Positions 36,943 through 48,559 are shown, counted from the first letter of the stretch. The stretch: 64,000 nt of DNA from Sipunculus nudus (GCA_026874595.1 CM049311.1:17383676-17447675); one strand, 5' to 3'. Numbers and translations are program-made. Notes: generated from the sequence alone by a model not told the origin.

Positions 36943-36990
36943 CATATATAAATAAAGAGAGGGAGAGAGGGAGAGAGAGAGAGTAGTTTT
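36868..36990. repeat. Microsatellite hairpin (CT)/(TA)/(GA)
   Basis: CTCTCTCCCTCCCTCTAAAT on the left and ATAAAGAGAGGGAGAGAGGG on the right are near-complementary, with TA tracts between them. The whole could extrude as one long hairpin. Confidence 0.8.
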
Positions 36991-37286
36991 GACTGCTTGT
37001 GACCTGTGTATTACACGGTTACAATGTGTAACCTAAACACATGAAAACACTGATGTTATTTAAATTTAAAATAATCTAAGTCTAAAATTTTACCCAAAGC
37101 ACCATTATATAGATAAACGTCTCTGTCTAGAAGAGATAGTATCAATATGCATGCCAGCTGACACTTGTAAATCTGATAATTTATACGACCAAGTACGATA
37201 CCATCAAGTGCAGTAACCAGCGAAATAATATTTTGATATGTTTTTAGCTTAAACAACTTGGCTGTCTCATGGCGTTTTCCTTGCAG

Positions 37287-37355
37287 CATTCGAAGAGTAT
37301 CTTTGCAAGATGAATATGTTGGGCCTTCTCATTGTGTGGCATATCCACACACAAG
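37287..37355 (+). CDS. Candidate exon 1 of unrecognised gene (signal peptide-like)
   Basis: This is a 69-nt open segment after a good acceptor (TTTTCCTTGCAG), followed by G/GTTGGT. Phase 1-1 translation is FEEYLCK then MNMLGLLIVWHIHTQ; from the internal ATG it has the shape of a secretory signal peptide (short N-region, LGLLIVW core). It could be either an internal exon or a first coding exon starting at that ATG. The next two candidate exons keep the same phase. The donor is weak. I do not recognise the family. Confidence 0.3.
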
Positions 37356-38515
37356 GTTGGTAATTTATATTAATTCCTGTTGAATATATCATAATAATTA
37401 TTAATTATGGAGAAATAGTGTTATAGCTTCAACATTGGACAATACTGTTGGGAGTATAGAAAACACGAAAGTTATATATGAAAATAGTCAATTGAAAGCT
37501 GTTTAAAGTGTAAAGTGTATTATTGTTATTGCATGAATGTGGTTTTCTTCATAAAGCCCCAGCGACATTTTACAACCCCCCCCCCCCCCGTGACTTAATC
37601 AGTGTTAACCAGGAAAATACTCTCCTAAATAAGGTTACACTGTTATAAGAAGTTACTACTAAGACATTAAAAAGTATATGCTTTTAATTTAAACATTCTG
37701 TTTAGGTTATCCATTGAAGCAGCTTTAATTTCTAATCAAATGTTAAAATATTGCTGTCATTTAGAAATAAGGTGTTATTACGCTCATTTATCGAACATTG
37801 GCTATATATGAATAACGATTTTTTCCCCAAAATTGTGACATATTTGTGGAATAATGTAAAAACATTATGCATCGCGGTATCATAATGATTGAAAGTTATT
37901 GTATGTATAATTGGGAGTATGGTATTACGGCAATAACATTGAGCAAAATAAAAATTCGGATTTTCAGATTATTTTCGCTGGGAACATTTATAATACAAAG
38001 GATAATAAAGCGTTAAAGTTTGTCAATATATCCCTTGCATATTTCGATACAGGGTCATAATGCTAATTGACATAATGATACAAATGTAATATTGACTTCA
38101 AATTATTTTGTCAAAATATTTTTGTGGACACGTTTAATGTCAATAAAAAAATAACTTGTGTATTATCACTTTATGTATTTAAAGAAGCATATGGAGCAAA
38201 ATTATATTTTTTCCTGCTATAACAGTTGAGTAGTCGATCTTCAACCATACCGACATATGACCCTTTTGAAAGGGTGGCTTGTTGAACCTGATTCTAATGA
38301 TTAGAGAAAGAAACTAGACAACTTGAATTTGTTTCATTATCAGTGAGTCACTTAATAGTGGCCTTATATTAAACTAAATGCTATTATCTCAAACACATTT
38401 TTCCCTTTATCATCAACCTATTTAATTTTTCAACAACGAAGACACACAATGGAAAAAGAAAATTAAAAGTTTTCATACATGGATGCTCAAACCACTGTAC
38501 CTTTTATTATTTCAG

Positions 38516-38611
38516 TTTTTTCAACAATGTTACAAAGTCAAGTGAAAATGAATGAAAAGTTCCAAAATATGTATAACATCAAAAAGATCACTGGATCAGT
38601 TTTAAAAAAAG
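38516..38611 (+). CDS. Candidate exon 2 of unrecognised gene
   Basis: A 96-nt segment, acceptor TTATTATTTCAG, donor G/GTACAC. It is open in phase 1-1 and reads FSTMLQSQVKMNEKFQNMYN and then IKKITGSVLKK, a Lys/Gln/Asn-rich, probably helical stretch without Cys. The length is a multiple of three. It is 97 bp upstream of the next candidate exon. Confidence 0.33.
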
Positions 38612-38708
38612 GTACACTTTATGGGGCCTATTGAATTTAAACATTTTTCGGACTGATTTTAACATATTTTATTAACAGTATACTCGTCATATTTTCTGAT
38701 TCCCCCAG

Positions 38709-38792
38709 TGCCTATGACGGGTATACTCGTCATGTATTTATCAGCAATTTTCAGTGAGAAATTTCTAAAATTTATCAACAGACTCTTCGCAG
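38709..38792 (+). CDS. Candidate exon 3 of unrecognised gene
   Basis: An 84-nt segment with the best splice signals of the three (TTCTGATTCCCCCAG ... GCAG/GTGAGT). Phase 1-1 translation is PMTGILVMYLSAIFSEKF then LKFINRLFA; the other two frames have stops. The first part is hydrophobic. The word TATACTCGTCAT occurs twice within 45 bp, once inside the exon and once just before it. Confidence 0.4.
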
Positions 38793-39750
38793 GTGAGTAT
38801 TAGTTCCTTTATAAATTGGTTTCATGTCATGAAATGGAATAATTTGTAAATCATCAGTGCGTTTGATAACCCGAAAGCAGGAACGGTGTGGAGAGCGTGA
38901 AAACAGCGACGGCTCCCGTCCTTTGCTGTGAAATAAGTTCATGACCCCCTAGAGTGTAGAATTGATTCGGTGTAGGAGAATTCCTTAGAATAAGACGAAA
39001 GGGAGGTGCGCAAAAAATTGTGTATAGTTTTATATTTGGGCGTGTTTTGGTGAGACCGAGGTGAGACAGATCACACCTTAGGTGTGAAATCGAGATAGCG
39101 AGGCGTGAACTGGTGAAGTCGTTCAGGTTTATTGCCCCGCGAGGACACCCTATTGCGCAATCAACAACAATAGGGCGCGTGCCACATGCCTGACACACAG
39201 ATCGGCAGGGTAATCGGAATGTAGCTGCAAATAATTGCTTTGGCTTATTTGGAGTTATTTCACATATCCTATATAATTATAGATAGCAATATGCATGTGT
39301 AAGTAGCCTACCTTCGCCAAAAAGTGCATGTAAATTGTAAAATTCTGAATCAAACTTGGACGATCACTTACGGAACAGTACTATACCGGCAATCCCAACC
39401 GCACTTTGCAATTCACCATAGGCAGACCCGACGTATGACTTTCAAACAATTCATAAAATAGTATTTAATCATAAGCCGTAGAGGTTATCATATAAGGTTA
39501 CACTTTGTTCACTCGCAATGTTCGTATAATTCCTGGCTTTGTTTGACGGTGACAGTATCCATTGCATCTTGCCATCGCTACGGTATGTAAATAACCTTAT
39601 GACTGTATGTAACATAAGATAATACAATTTTTATAATTTTATTGATTGCAGAATCAGTTTGTTTGAAATGAAAGACAAAACGTATATTTATTGCGTTTTG
39701 CAATAAACATACAAGTTTGAAAAATGAAGGGAATGAAAAAAAAGCAATAT
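38793..39750. other. No gene recognised
   Basis: A 114-codon minus-strand open stretch at 38,854-39,198 lies in slightly GC-richer DNA. It has several Cys (CQACGTRPIVVDCAIGC) but matches no family I know and has no visible splice context. Treated as unproven. Confidence 0.4.
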
Positions 39751-39751
39751 A

Positions 39752-39830
39752 AGGGTTTGAACCCATGTGGTGTTCCACCGCTCGTGACTGACCCAATAAC
39801 ATAACCCCTGTGCCATTTTGGCACACGAGC
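39752..39830 (-). repeat. tRNA-derived SINE head
   Basis: On the minus strand, box A-like TGGCACAGGGGTTA and box B GGGTTCAAACCC lie about 50 bp apart. This is the clearest of the tRNA-like segments in the window. The long box A-B gap and lack of a full cloverleaf favour a SINE over a tRNA gene. Confidence 0.6.
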
Positions 39831-39944
39831 AAATGGGACATTTATAACAACCATAAACCAGAATGAGACAAACCCTCGCGTGTTATACTAGATCGATACA
39901 TTGATATTATAAATTCGATGTTCATTCATTATTATAACTCTGAT

Positions 39945-39978
39945 ATTATATACATATATATATATACATATATACATA

Positions 39979-40044
<66 letters not shown>
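39945..40044. repeat. (TA)n microsatellite
   Basis: About 100 bp of TA repeats with ACATA interruptions on the left. Confidence 0.97.
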
Positions 40045-40049
<5 letters not shown>

Positions 40050-41690
40050 GTGAGCAAGCGTATCTGTTTGTTTGCTCTTGTTTCCTATGAGGTCTTTACT
40101 GGCGGTAGCCCTAATTAGCTAATTAGGCTGAACACGGTTATGACATCCTTCTGTGCATAACACCTCAGGCAGGTTTTATGGCCCATGCACCAGATGGACT
40201 TCACACCCTCGTTATCAGCATTTCACACCTAGAACTAACTCACCCGGACCTCCTCGAGACTCGTGCAGGCCCTGGCACTGGGGGAACATTTCGCCGGGCA
40301 GCGAATGTGTTAAGGCCGTCAGGTATTAGATTGATCGATAAAATCATCATACCCTTTACCTACACTTCGTTGAACATATGTTTGAACTATAAAATACAGT
40401 TGCTTCCTTAAGTATAACGAGGGAATACATCTAACAGCAATAACATTATTCTTTTGACAAACAAACCGACAACAGAAATAATTTTAAAACTAGTCCCTTT
40501 TTTTCCTTTAGGAATTGTTCAATGGAAAAAACCATGCATCTGAATTACAGAAACCACTGTCTTGGTACTTATTCTTTTTTTTTTACCACTTGCATCATTT
40601 GCTCTTTGAATGATACATTGACTTTATTGACAATATTTTCCTCGCCAATGAAAGCTCGATGAATTAACAAGATCAATGTGCCAGTATAGTAACATTTATA
40701 TTTGAAAACCAATATTTAGTACACAATAATACCGTTAAGCATTTGAGGTAATATATGTCTCACCGCCAACTATATTAATCCAGTTTAACCTGCACAGCCG
40801 ACAAACAGATTGTATTACCGAACCGGTTTATTATTTCACATTCTTTCAGCCTTTACAAGAATTTATGCGAATGAAATACTGATATGACAACTACACATAT
40901 AATGTATTTATCAGAAAGTGACTTGTGTATTGATTATTACGTATGTCATATTAATAAGGTAGGATAAGCCTGTTGTTTACATTTATTTGCATTCATTAAC
41001 TTAAACTATACAACGTCGTTTAATGAACTGCAGTGCATGAGCATAGCAAATAGCACGGACACTGTCACCCACTTAATAAATTAGTATGGTGAGTTTTTAA
41101 GCTCAACAGATTAATAAAATTTGAAGTACCAGTATTATGAAGATAAAGGGTATTAGTATGTTAATTTTATATTGCTTTTGCAATCCTGATACATACCTAT
41201 ACCTTTGCTACTGCTCGAGCTTTAAATAGAGTAGTTGTATCAAATGCAGGTGGTTTGGTATGCACGCCAAACAAAAATTTATTACCATAAGACTATGCCA
41301 CAACATAATTTCGTATTATAAGAAACGACGCAAGGGTAAATTGAAACACGATTAATTATTTTTCACTTGCTTATATTGAATGGGCACAGTTTCCTGAGTG
41401 ACATTGACTAGTGGTTAATGCGTTAAAACTGAAGCCCAATGTTCAAACCTCGTCATAACCGCAATGATGAATATAAGAAATGTGCTCACATTTGTCTTAT
41501 GGGCATACGAAACCTCACATGCAGAATGCTTTATTATGAAAATATCTCATTCTCCCAATTTCGCTCATTCAGTAGACAGTGCAAACACCAGGGCAAGGTG
41601 TATCCATTTGGAAAAAAAAAAACTGAAAAAATGGTGATCATAAAAAAGAAAAAAAAAAACCTTGCATAGATTTACATTGGAAGAAAGGAA
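40050..41690. other. No gene recognised; SINE-like segment near 41.4 kb
   Basis: At 41,404-41,455, box A-like TGACTAGTGGTTAATG and box B-like TGTTCAAACCT suggest another tRNA-derived SINE head. A good acceptor at 40,511 leads to a short open stretch whose length and phase do not fit the neighbours. Confidence 0.4.
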
Positions 41691-41694
41691 AGCT

Positions 41695-41979
41695 TGTATA
41701 TACTGCTGCTGGCGCACACCTACCGAACGTCCTTGGCCTATCGTTCGTTCGCATGAATACAAAGAAAGCATGGCATGCCTGCAAGGACAAAAGTATGAAA
41801 ACTCAAGAAAGCAGATGCGTTGCCATTTAAGTGAACAGTATTAATGTTACTTAAAGAACCGGTCTAGACCCACGCTGGCATAGAAAAAATCCCACTCACT
41901 TACAACTGCACTGACTTCAATCCCAAACATGACAGTTGTGTTCCCTAAACCGGCGTTGACATCCATATCTGATACTGCA
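41695..41979 (-). repeat. 3' LTR of Ty3/gypsy element
   Basis: This sequence recurs at 46,888-47,140 in direct orientation. Shared words include CCTTGGCCTAT, AACCGGTCTAGACCCACGCTG and TCTGATACTGCA. Both copies end in the same ...ACTGCA (TG... on the element strand). The left border near 41,695 is approximate, and the two LTRs have diverged by many substitutions and indels, so the insertion is old. Confidence 0.85.
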
Positions 41980-42109
41980 GATCACACATTTTCGATCCGC
42001 TACATTTCAGGTGAAAACATTATATCATAAATCAACTCATATAAATATAAATATATTCTCTGTCTGAATATACTCTCTGTCTTAACAAATATTCACAAAA
42101 ACAAATATT

Positions 42110-42500
42110 GTTCAACCAAGTGGTATTCTACTCAAGAAATCTTGCCCATGATTTCGCATTGCCAGAGACAGCCTGCATATCAAACTTTAATTCTTGTAAC
42201 ACAAAAGCCCATTTCATCACCCTTGTTTTTACACACTTTGCCTTGCTAATACACTCGAGGGGTTTGTGGTCGGTGTGTTTCGTGAAAGGTCTAAATTAAA
42301 GTACATCTCAAATTTCTGAACAGACGAAACTTTTGCAAATATTCCTCTTGGCTGTGATATTTTCTATAGCCAGTAATTTTCTGCTAGCATAAGCTGTAGG
42401 ATACATCATCCCTTTATGTTCCAGTAAAGGATACTCCAGACTCTTACACCAGACACGTCATATTTTAAGTAGAGCCGCTTACTGAAATCGGATACTCTCA
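42110..42500 (-). pseudogene. RNase H domain relic (gypsy)
   Basis: Minus-strand frames give pieces of an RNase H: MMYPTAYASRKLL, then PLECISKAKCVKTRVMKWA and LSRIPL at the end, equivalent to the YASRKL, LEY...AK...RLMRWA and DYLSR blocks. Stops and frameshifts interrupt it. It directly follows the RT relic. Confidence 0.75.
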
Positions 42501-42539
42501 GTACGGGGGAACAGCTAGCCTAGCTTAAATGGTGTCGTA

Positions 42540-43484
42540 AGCATTCTAACGGGTCTCCGTCCCATCCAATTTGTTAGGCTGCCCTTTCAATGTAAGTTCC
42601 GTTAACGGAACTGCTATTAGGGCACGGTTCGGCACAATATTCCAGAAAAAAACTGGTTTGACCTAGAAAGGCTCGCAAGGTTTTCTTGGGTTTTTTTTTG
42701 CGCTCTAGATTACAAAAGCAGTGTAGGGTTAGTTGTTAATATCAGTTGCCTGTAAGGTGGTTAAAAAAATTTAGGCTGTGATGTCCTTCAAACATTTTTG
42801 CTAGTTTAGCCACAAGGTCGGCTCGATCGAGTCTAGTGAGCATTACAATGAGCGTTCTTACGCGTTCGTCCCATGTTTCCGCGTGTACAAGCGGGTCGTC
42901 TAACTTTCGCTTCAAGCGTCACTAATGTCACAAATGTCCGTCAAGCGTTACAAACGCCGTCCTGCCCTTAGATTATTCCTACATCGGAATCTGCAAGTAG
43001 CCTTTCGTCAGATCGATCTTGGTAAAGTATGTTTTTTGTTACCTCTGTGATGAGTGCTTCTAGCTCTGGCATCGATCCCGAATCGAATACGGAAATCGAT
43101 CTCGAATATTATCTTGCCATCCGATTTACCAAACATTATGCATGGTGACATAAAAATTATCGATTTCTCGATTATGTCTAAATCTAGTATCTTGTTGATT
43201 TCTGATTTGACAGTTTTTCTCAACTCAACCGCACCAAGATACGGTTTGAACTTCACGGACGTATTAGAAGTGAGTCGAATGTAACAATAAATGACATTGG
43301 TGAGTTTTGAAACTTCTGTAAACACTTCCTCATATCTGTCTAGCAAATCGCGGATCCCGCTATGATGTCGCTTGCCTAGCTCGGCATGGAACAGTACGTC
43401 ACGCACAGTTTGACTAAACACCGTGAACGGTAACGGCACGTAGGATGTTTCTTTTACTTCCTTGAGGTTTAGCTCTCCGACCAA
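42540..43484 (-). pseudogene. Reverse transcriptase relic (gypsy)
   Basis: From 43,484 to 43,008 one frame is open. It has RYEEVFTEVSKLTNVI, VKSEINKILDLDIIEKS and KSDGKIIFEIDFR, the start of a Ty3/gypsy RT (finger region). A frameshift near 43,060 then gives MPELEALITEVTKN, KIDLTKGYLQIPM (around 43,000), and further on AKLAKMFEGHHSLNFF and LTELTLKGQPNK near 42,580-42,800. The stretch holding the catalytic YIDD-type motif was not found intact. It lies downstream of integrase, with a normal-looking acidic linker between (MDETVQESDSPD). Confidence 0.85.
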
Positions 43485-43603
43485 TCACAATCCGGACTAT
43501 CCGATTCTTGCACGGTTTCGTCCATACCTAAACCTACCCCCGCTAAGACATGCTGAGGATCAGCCCTGGTGTGACATCACTTCAGCATAATAAAGTGGAA
43601 GGT

Positions 43604-44700
43604 TTAGACCTTTATATCGACCTTGATCGTATAGTCTAGGTCACGTACTGTACCTTCAGCGCTGTAGGGGTCTATCCACTGGACTAACAGCTTGTTTCTG
43701 TCCGTCGGAAGGAGCAGTAACACTTCTTCGCCAATCTCGAATATGCGGATGCGTTTACCTATGTCGTAGATTTGTTTGTATTTTCCTTCGGACTTGTCCC
43801 GTTCCCCGCGAGCTAATGCGCACGTATCGCTCAGCTTGTTCTGGAGATCAAGCACGTACTATTAGGCTGACTTTGTCTCCGCATCCGCATTGCGTGTGGT
43901 CCAAAGAACGCGTAGAATGCGCATATATCCTCTTACAACTCACCCGTAAAGCAACTCAAAGGGAGAGAAAGCTATGCATTCATGTGGTGTCTTTCTATAA
44001 GCAAAGAACATTAAATAACGATCCCAATCTCGTGGTCTCTTCGCGGATATACGCTTGATCAGGGTGCACCATCCATCCCGTTGCACATCGGTTGATATGG
44101 TGTGGTACTTAGTTCCTTCACTGAAAGGAAACGGCTAACTTCTTTTATGAGGTCTGAGGTGAACTGATTCCTCATGTCCATGAGTTCCTTCGAAGGCACT
44201 CCTATGAGTGGAAATATATCGACTACAGCGTCGGCTACAGTCGTTGTTTTTTATGTTCATTAAGGCCATTGCCTCTGGATAGCGCGTACCCTATTTCATG
44301 ATGGTCAGTATATATCGATGACCATTGCTGGACGCGGGATGGATCGGTCCACCCGGATCCATAGCGATTCTACGCGATAGCGATGTTCGTCGATAAGGGG
44401 CATCTTTCCTAACGTAGCCCCTGGAATTCTGCCCCTCGTAGTTGTTTTTCCTTTTTTTTAGATATGGAACACAACTTGCAGTACACTGCTATTTCGCCGT
44501 ACATTCCCTTCCCACAGAACTTGGCCACTTGCGCGCTTGTGTGTTTGATCTGCCCTTTGATGGCCCATCATAATCGCTTCGTGGCCAATCCCTATTACAT
44601 CCAACCGTACTGACTGGGGGGATCACTATCTTAGAACCACCCTGATCACCGCGTTTATCTCGCGCAATTCTGACTAAAAAGCCGTCTTTGAACCGGAAAG
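43604..44700 (-). pseudogene. Integrase relic (gypsy), upstream of RT
   Basis: The order on the minus strand is complete. The N-terminal segment has FRFKDGFLVRIARDKRGDQG. The zinc-binding region has GHEAIMMGH and YCKLCSISKKK (44,465-44,600), the latter fitting the CxxC half. The catalytic core has GHRYILTI, TRYPEAMAL, MDMRNQFTSDL and TTPYQPMCNGMD (44,050-44,370), in which the DD35E acidic residues are partly lost. The C-terminal GPY/F-like module has EEVLLLLPTDRNKLLVQWIDPY (43,604-43,855). Stops (for example after GHRYILTIMK) and frameshifts make it inactive. Integrases insert the cDNA of the element into the host genome. Confidence 0.85.
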
Positions 44701-45119
44701 TGTTATCCCTTCCACCAACAGATTTAGCTGGCTTCCTGCACGGAGCAAACGATTGGTTTACTAACCCCTATTAAATGGGTAAACAACTACCGCCCTCCTC
44801 AAGAGCAATCAATTCGAAAGACTGTCACTGTAAATACGAATCAGTTAATCTGAATGGCTGACACATTTTATCCGAATCTGGATTAGCGCAACTGAAGGCT
44901 CCTGACTCGAACAACCGGGCAACCTTTGACAATGACTCGGGCTTAAGTTCCGGTTTAGCCCCCTGACTACTACTGGACTAACGATGGCTAAATCTACTGA
45001 CCATGTGATTCGTGATCTACCACACGTTTCTCCCTCGGCTGGGTTTCCCTGCTGCCCTATGCGGAAAGCTCACCGTAAACCATTTAAGCCGCGGGCTACT
45101 ATATAACACTCGGCCATCT

Positions 45120-45807
45120 ATATCACGACATTATCTTTCTTTCAAAAACACAGAGAGATCCTTGCTGCTACGGTTCAAATACTGTTTCCGCACATGGAAG
45201 TCGACTGACCGATTGAAATCATCGCCTACGCCTGCCATCTTGATGCAATGACCAAAGTACCGGCTAAGACGTACCGCGAACTGACTGGGGATTTCGCCAC
45301 GCTCTGGTCGGCAAGCACTTAACTTGTTACGATAACCTACCTCAGTCATCTGGTACCGCTTTAACAGCGCTTACTTCAGCTTATCGTAGTGCATGGCATC
45401 GCTAACGTCTAAATGTGCGTAGGTATCAAGTGCCTCTCCGCGCAACAATGGACTTAAGGGTAACACCCAACTACCTCGGTCGTAGTTTTGATCGCTCTAC
45501 AAATGCGTCTAGCCTATCGTGCTAGCGGAGCGAGCTTAAGTTTTAAGGCCGATTCCCTACTATTCATCTGTTTACTATCACCCTCATCGCCTATACTACC
45601 AATCTGTTAACTGAGTGCTTACTTGAATTCAAGCTTTTCTATCTCCTTGGCAATCTCGTCACGACCAGCGGCTTCCCGCTGCCTTTCTTCCAAAGCCCCA
45701 AGACGCTTGTTGACAAACATTTGCACTGTTTCGCCGCTGTACGCTAACGCTTGTCCACACTCGACAATGGACTTCAAGGACACCATGGTTACGGATAAAC
45801 TGACCAA
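45120..45807 (-). pseudogene. gag relic (gypsy)
   Basis: The likely start is near 45,786-45,807: MVSLKSIVECGQALAYSGE, QMFVNKRLGALEERQREAAG and an IEKLEFK end, the usual charged coiled N-terminus of this gag type. At 45,349-45,131 a second open stretch reads TEVGYRNKLSACRPERGE, SQFAVRLSRYFGHCIKMAG and SSKDLSVFLKER, matching the SCAN-like capsid region of gypsy gag proteins in marine invertebrates. Between them and beyond, stops prevent a continuous protein. A protease was not recognised in 44,750-45,100. Confidence 0.7.
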
Positions 45808-46887
45808 CTATACAAAAACAAGTGTAACCAATACAAGCAGTAAGGGCTGACAAAATAAACCGAAGGTATCCTTACGATCACACTAGGGTTGCACCAAACA
45901 TAAAAGACGTACGGACGGACGGATAGACACCAAGTTTGTTCTATTTACGTCTTAGAACACCATACTAACTTGTCGTGTGACCTCACTCAACAACACCAAA
46001 CTGCTGTTACTAATACAAACCAAACACCTATAACTGACCAAACTCTACTTAATTCGGAGTAACTATCAAGCCTATTACAATGGTTTAACATATCAAATTA
46101 CTTATCTGTATCACAGCCAAGTAAAGTATGTATGTGTGAAGTTTTAGCACTGACTCTCAATTTAAAATTTTGAATATAACCAAGTAAGCAGGAAATAAAT
46201 TTGTTGAGCTCTAAAAAGCTAAGCTAAACCTTTCAGTGCGTTCACTATTCGATGTGGCAAATCCTATCATTCTCGCCATTCAGTGTCACACAGGCGAAGG
46301 GATAAACACTGCAGGTTCTTTTACACGGTGGACTTTACTGGCTGAAGCTCTCACATAAACTAAGATGAGAAAGCCGGTGTAACATAAAAAAGTATAATCA
46401 AGGAAACTTAAAATTCTCTGGAGAGGTCTTTCACGCTCAAGGCACAAGCTGTGAGTGCAGTACACAGAAAGTTCGCCGTAACGTTGGGCCAATGATCGTC
46501 ACGCACGTGACTTCTTGAGTCCACCCAGTTCACCCTTATACACGCGTACAGCCGCAACGCTAATCCCTGGCCTGACATCCAATGTCTGTCAGGGTAATCC
46601 GTGCCCGAATATGTCACAGTACACAACAACATTCGGTACATCCCACAACGACCAGAGAAAAAATTTTCCACGGCAGATACACATCGGACGTTACAAGTCC
46701 GTCTGTAACCATAACGGTAATTCACGAGACCGTTAGCGAGACTAAAATGACATACATGTCGTACAACGGGATTTGTCTCATTCACAGGCGACCTCGGACC
46801 CTCCTGTTCAGACAACAATCTGTCAGACTGCATTATCAAGGATGCTTTACGAGGATTCTCTTGTTAATTAATTTCCGGCTTCCAGCC

Positions 46888-47140
46888 CATATTCCGCTGT
46901 TGCCGTCATATCTCTTGACCATCCTTGGCCTATAATTCGATCCCATGAATACAAAAAACCGTGCACGCTCTCAGAGAAAAAAAGTATGAAAATTCAGACA
47001 TGCAGGTGTGTTGCCTTTGAAGTCTACAGCATTTATGTTACCAAAGGAACCGGTCTAGACCCACGCTGACATTGAAGCATTCTCACCGATTTACCACCGC
47101 ACTGACACTTGGATTCCCTAAACCTGGATCTGATACTGCA
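46888..47140 (-). repeat. 5' LTR of Ty3/gypsy element
   Basis: Direct repeat of 41,695-41,979 (see there). About 1 kb lies between it and the gag start; a 143-codon open stretch in this leader (46,408-46,839, minus) matches nothing I recognise. Confidence 0.85.
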
Positions 47141-48425
47141 TATTAATAAATTTAAAAATCTCACAGCTCTCTGGTGACACTAGTTTTTTTTTCTTTCAGG
47201 TGTCTTTTACCCTTTCCAGGCAATTCCAAACATACCAAGGTGACAAACACCTGAAAATTTGACTTTTTTTTACACAATGCTTTGATTACAATTTGATTTT
47301 TTCATCTGGGGCAACTTTGCATTGGCTTACGGATAATAACTTTCTTATTTTACATGGAAAGTGTATAGGTTTGCCATCAATAGAAATGGAAGAACATTAG
47401 CTACAAAATGAAATATGGTATGATGTCACAGAATATAATACGTGTTTGCTTAATATACATTCCTTTCCATGATTTATCTCTTATCTTTAAACCCTCTTAC
47501 GATTATTCTAAGATATATGCGGATGTACCCCACTTGTGTGTATCTCCCCTGAAGAGTATAACCCTCCTACAAGACTGAGACTCTCATAAATATACTGGGT
47601 GGAAGTTTTTATCATGCCCTGGTTAAATCAGCCTATTAAGAGACCCCCCGCTTACCTTAAAGCTGACCACTGAACCGTCCACATGTTGTTTAAACTAAAG
47701 TTGACCGTAAAGGCCACAATAGATAACTATAAACTGGTTCTGGTTTATTTTTCTTGTGAATATTTTGCTGGGGCACATGAGACGAACTAGAAAACAGTTA
47801 GAAAACAGAGACACAGCTAGTATCCCGATAGGGGCTCTGAGCGGTTAGCTAAGCACCATTTTAGCTGTGGGTCCGATGTCACAGAGAGTTGACTCATGTA
47901 CTGTTTTAAAGTGAATTATTGTTGGACAACTTCTATGAACATTTGTAACATTTTAAAGTTCTATTCAAGCTCGTGCATGAGTATTTAACAAAGAGGAAAG
48001 TAGTGTACTACAGAGTACTATTTTGCTACTACCAAGATCCGTCTCGTGGTTCTGCTCATCTACCAATGGCTCAACTACCAGTGGTGCTATACCTGTGAGG
48101 ACCAGGGACACTGAGAAAGTATGTGGAGTTCCTGTTGAACCCTACCATATCACTCAGTTTAAATGGTGAGCCCTTTTTAATATGCAATACTATTCATAGG
48201 TAAATTCTCCAGAACTGTCTATTATTGTCGCCCTATTATTGTTAATTAATGTTTAATTGTCCTTTTATTTTAAATACAGTAACAGTCCATAAATAGGACG
48301 CGATTGTACTTTGCGTCACGTATGTAATTAAAGAAGTAAAGGTTGGCTTTTATTCAGTTTTGTTCATGTAAAAACTAGTAACTCTAAAATCAAATATTAA
48401 GTTAGGTTTTCTTTTATTCTTCCAG
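47141..48425. other. No gene recognised
   Basis: AT-rich sequence without repeats or exons I can support. A good acceptor at 47,199 leads to a ~40-nt segment whose length does not fit a phase 1-1 exon. Confidence 0.5.
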
Positions 48426-48508
48426 TGTGGTATTTCTGGGATATTCTACTCACCCTTTTGGTCTGTCGTCAGTTGAGGTCAAGTCTTGAGAGGGGAGGCC
48501 ACCCATAG
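48426..48508 (+). CDS. Possible terminal exon of unrecognised gene
   Basis: After a strong acceptor (TTTTATTCTTCCAG), the phase-1 frame reads WYFWDILLTLLVCRQL then RSSLERGGHP and stops at TAG (48506-48508). An AATAAA lies at 48550-48555 and is followed by a T/G-rich region. The phase equals that of the candidate exons at 37.3-38.8 kb, so it could be the last exon of that gene, with the gypsy element in its intron. This is speculative: the hydrophobic stretch contains an Asp and is short for a membrane span. Confidence 0.25.
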
Positions 48509-48559
48509 CCAATCACGTGTTTTTTTTTACTATTAAGATGAAATACAGTAATAAAGATC

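Larger units (their letters stand above)
41695..47140 (-). mobile_element. Ty3/gypsy LTR retrotransposon, GMR1-type domain order, decayed
   Basis: The element is about 5.4 kb, on the minus strand, with two LTRs and recognisable gag, integrase, reverse transcriptase and RNase H relics between them. From its 5' end (right) to its 3' end (left) the order is gag (45.8-45.1 kb), integrase (44.7-43.6), RT (43.5-42.5), RNase H (42.5-42.1). Integrase before RT differs from the usual Ty3/gypsy order and matches the GMR1 group. All domains have stops or frameshifts. No target-site duplication, primer binding site or polypurine tract could be assigned with confidence. Confidence 0.85.

Noticed and set aside
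38854-39198. 114-codon minus-strand frame with a CQAC...C pattern
   Set aside because: No recognisable domain, no splice context and no conserved copy; retained only as a note.
38860-40330. Possible inverted similarity between 39,050-39,130 and 40,190-40,260
   Set aside because: Only about 30 loosely matching bases (TTTCACACCT region); too weak to call terminal repeats.
40512-40564. Open segment after a strong acceptor
   Set aside because: Its length is not a multiple of three and its phase does not match the neighbouring candidate exons.
46408-46839. 143-codon minus-strand frame in the gypsy leader
   Set aside because: No similarity to gag or other retroelement proteins that I can recognise; it lies in a decayed element.
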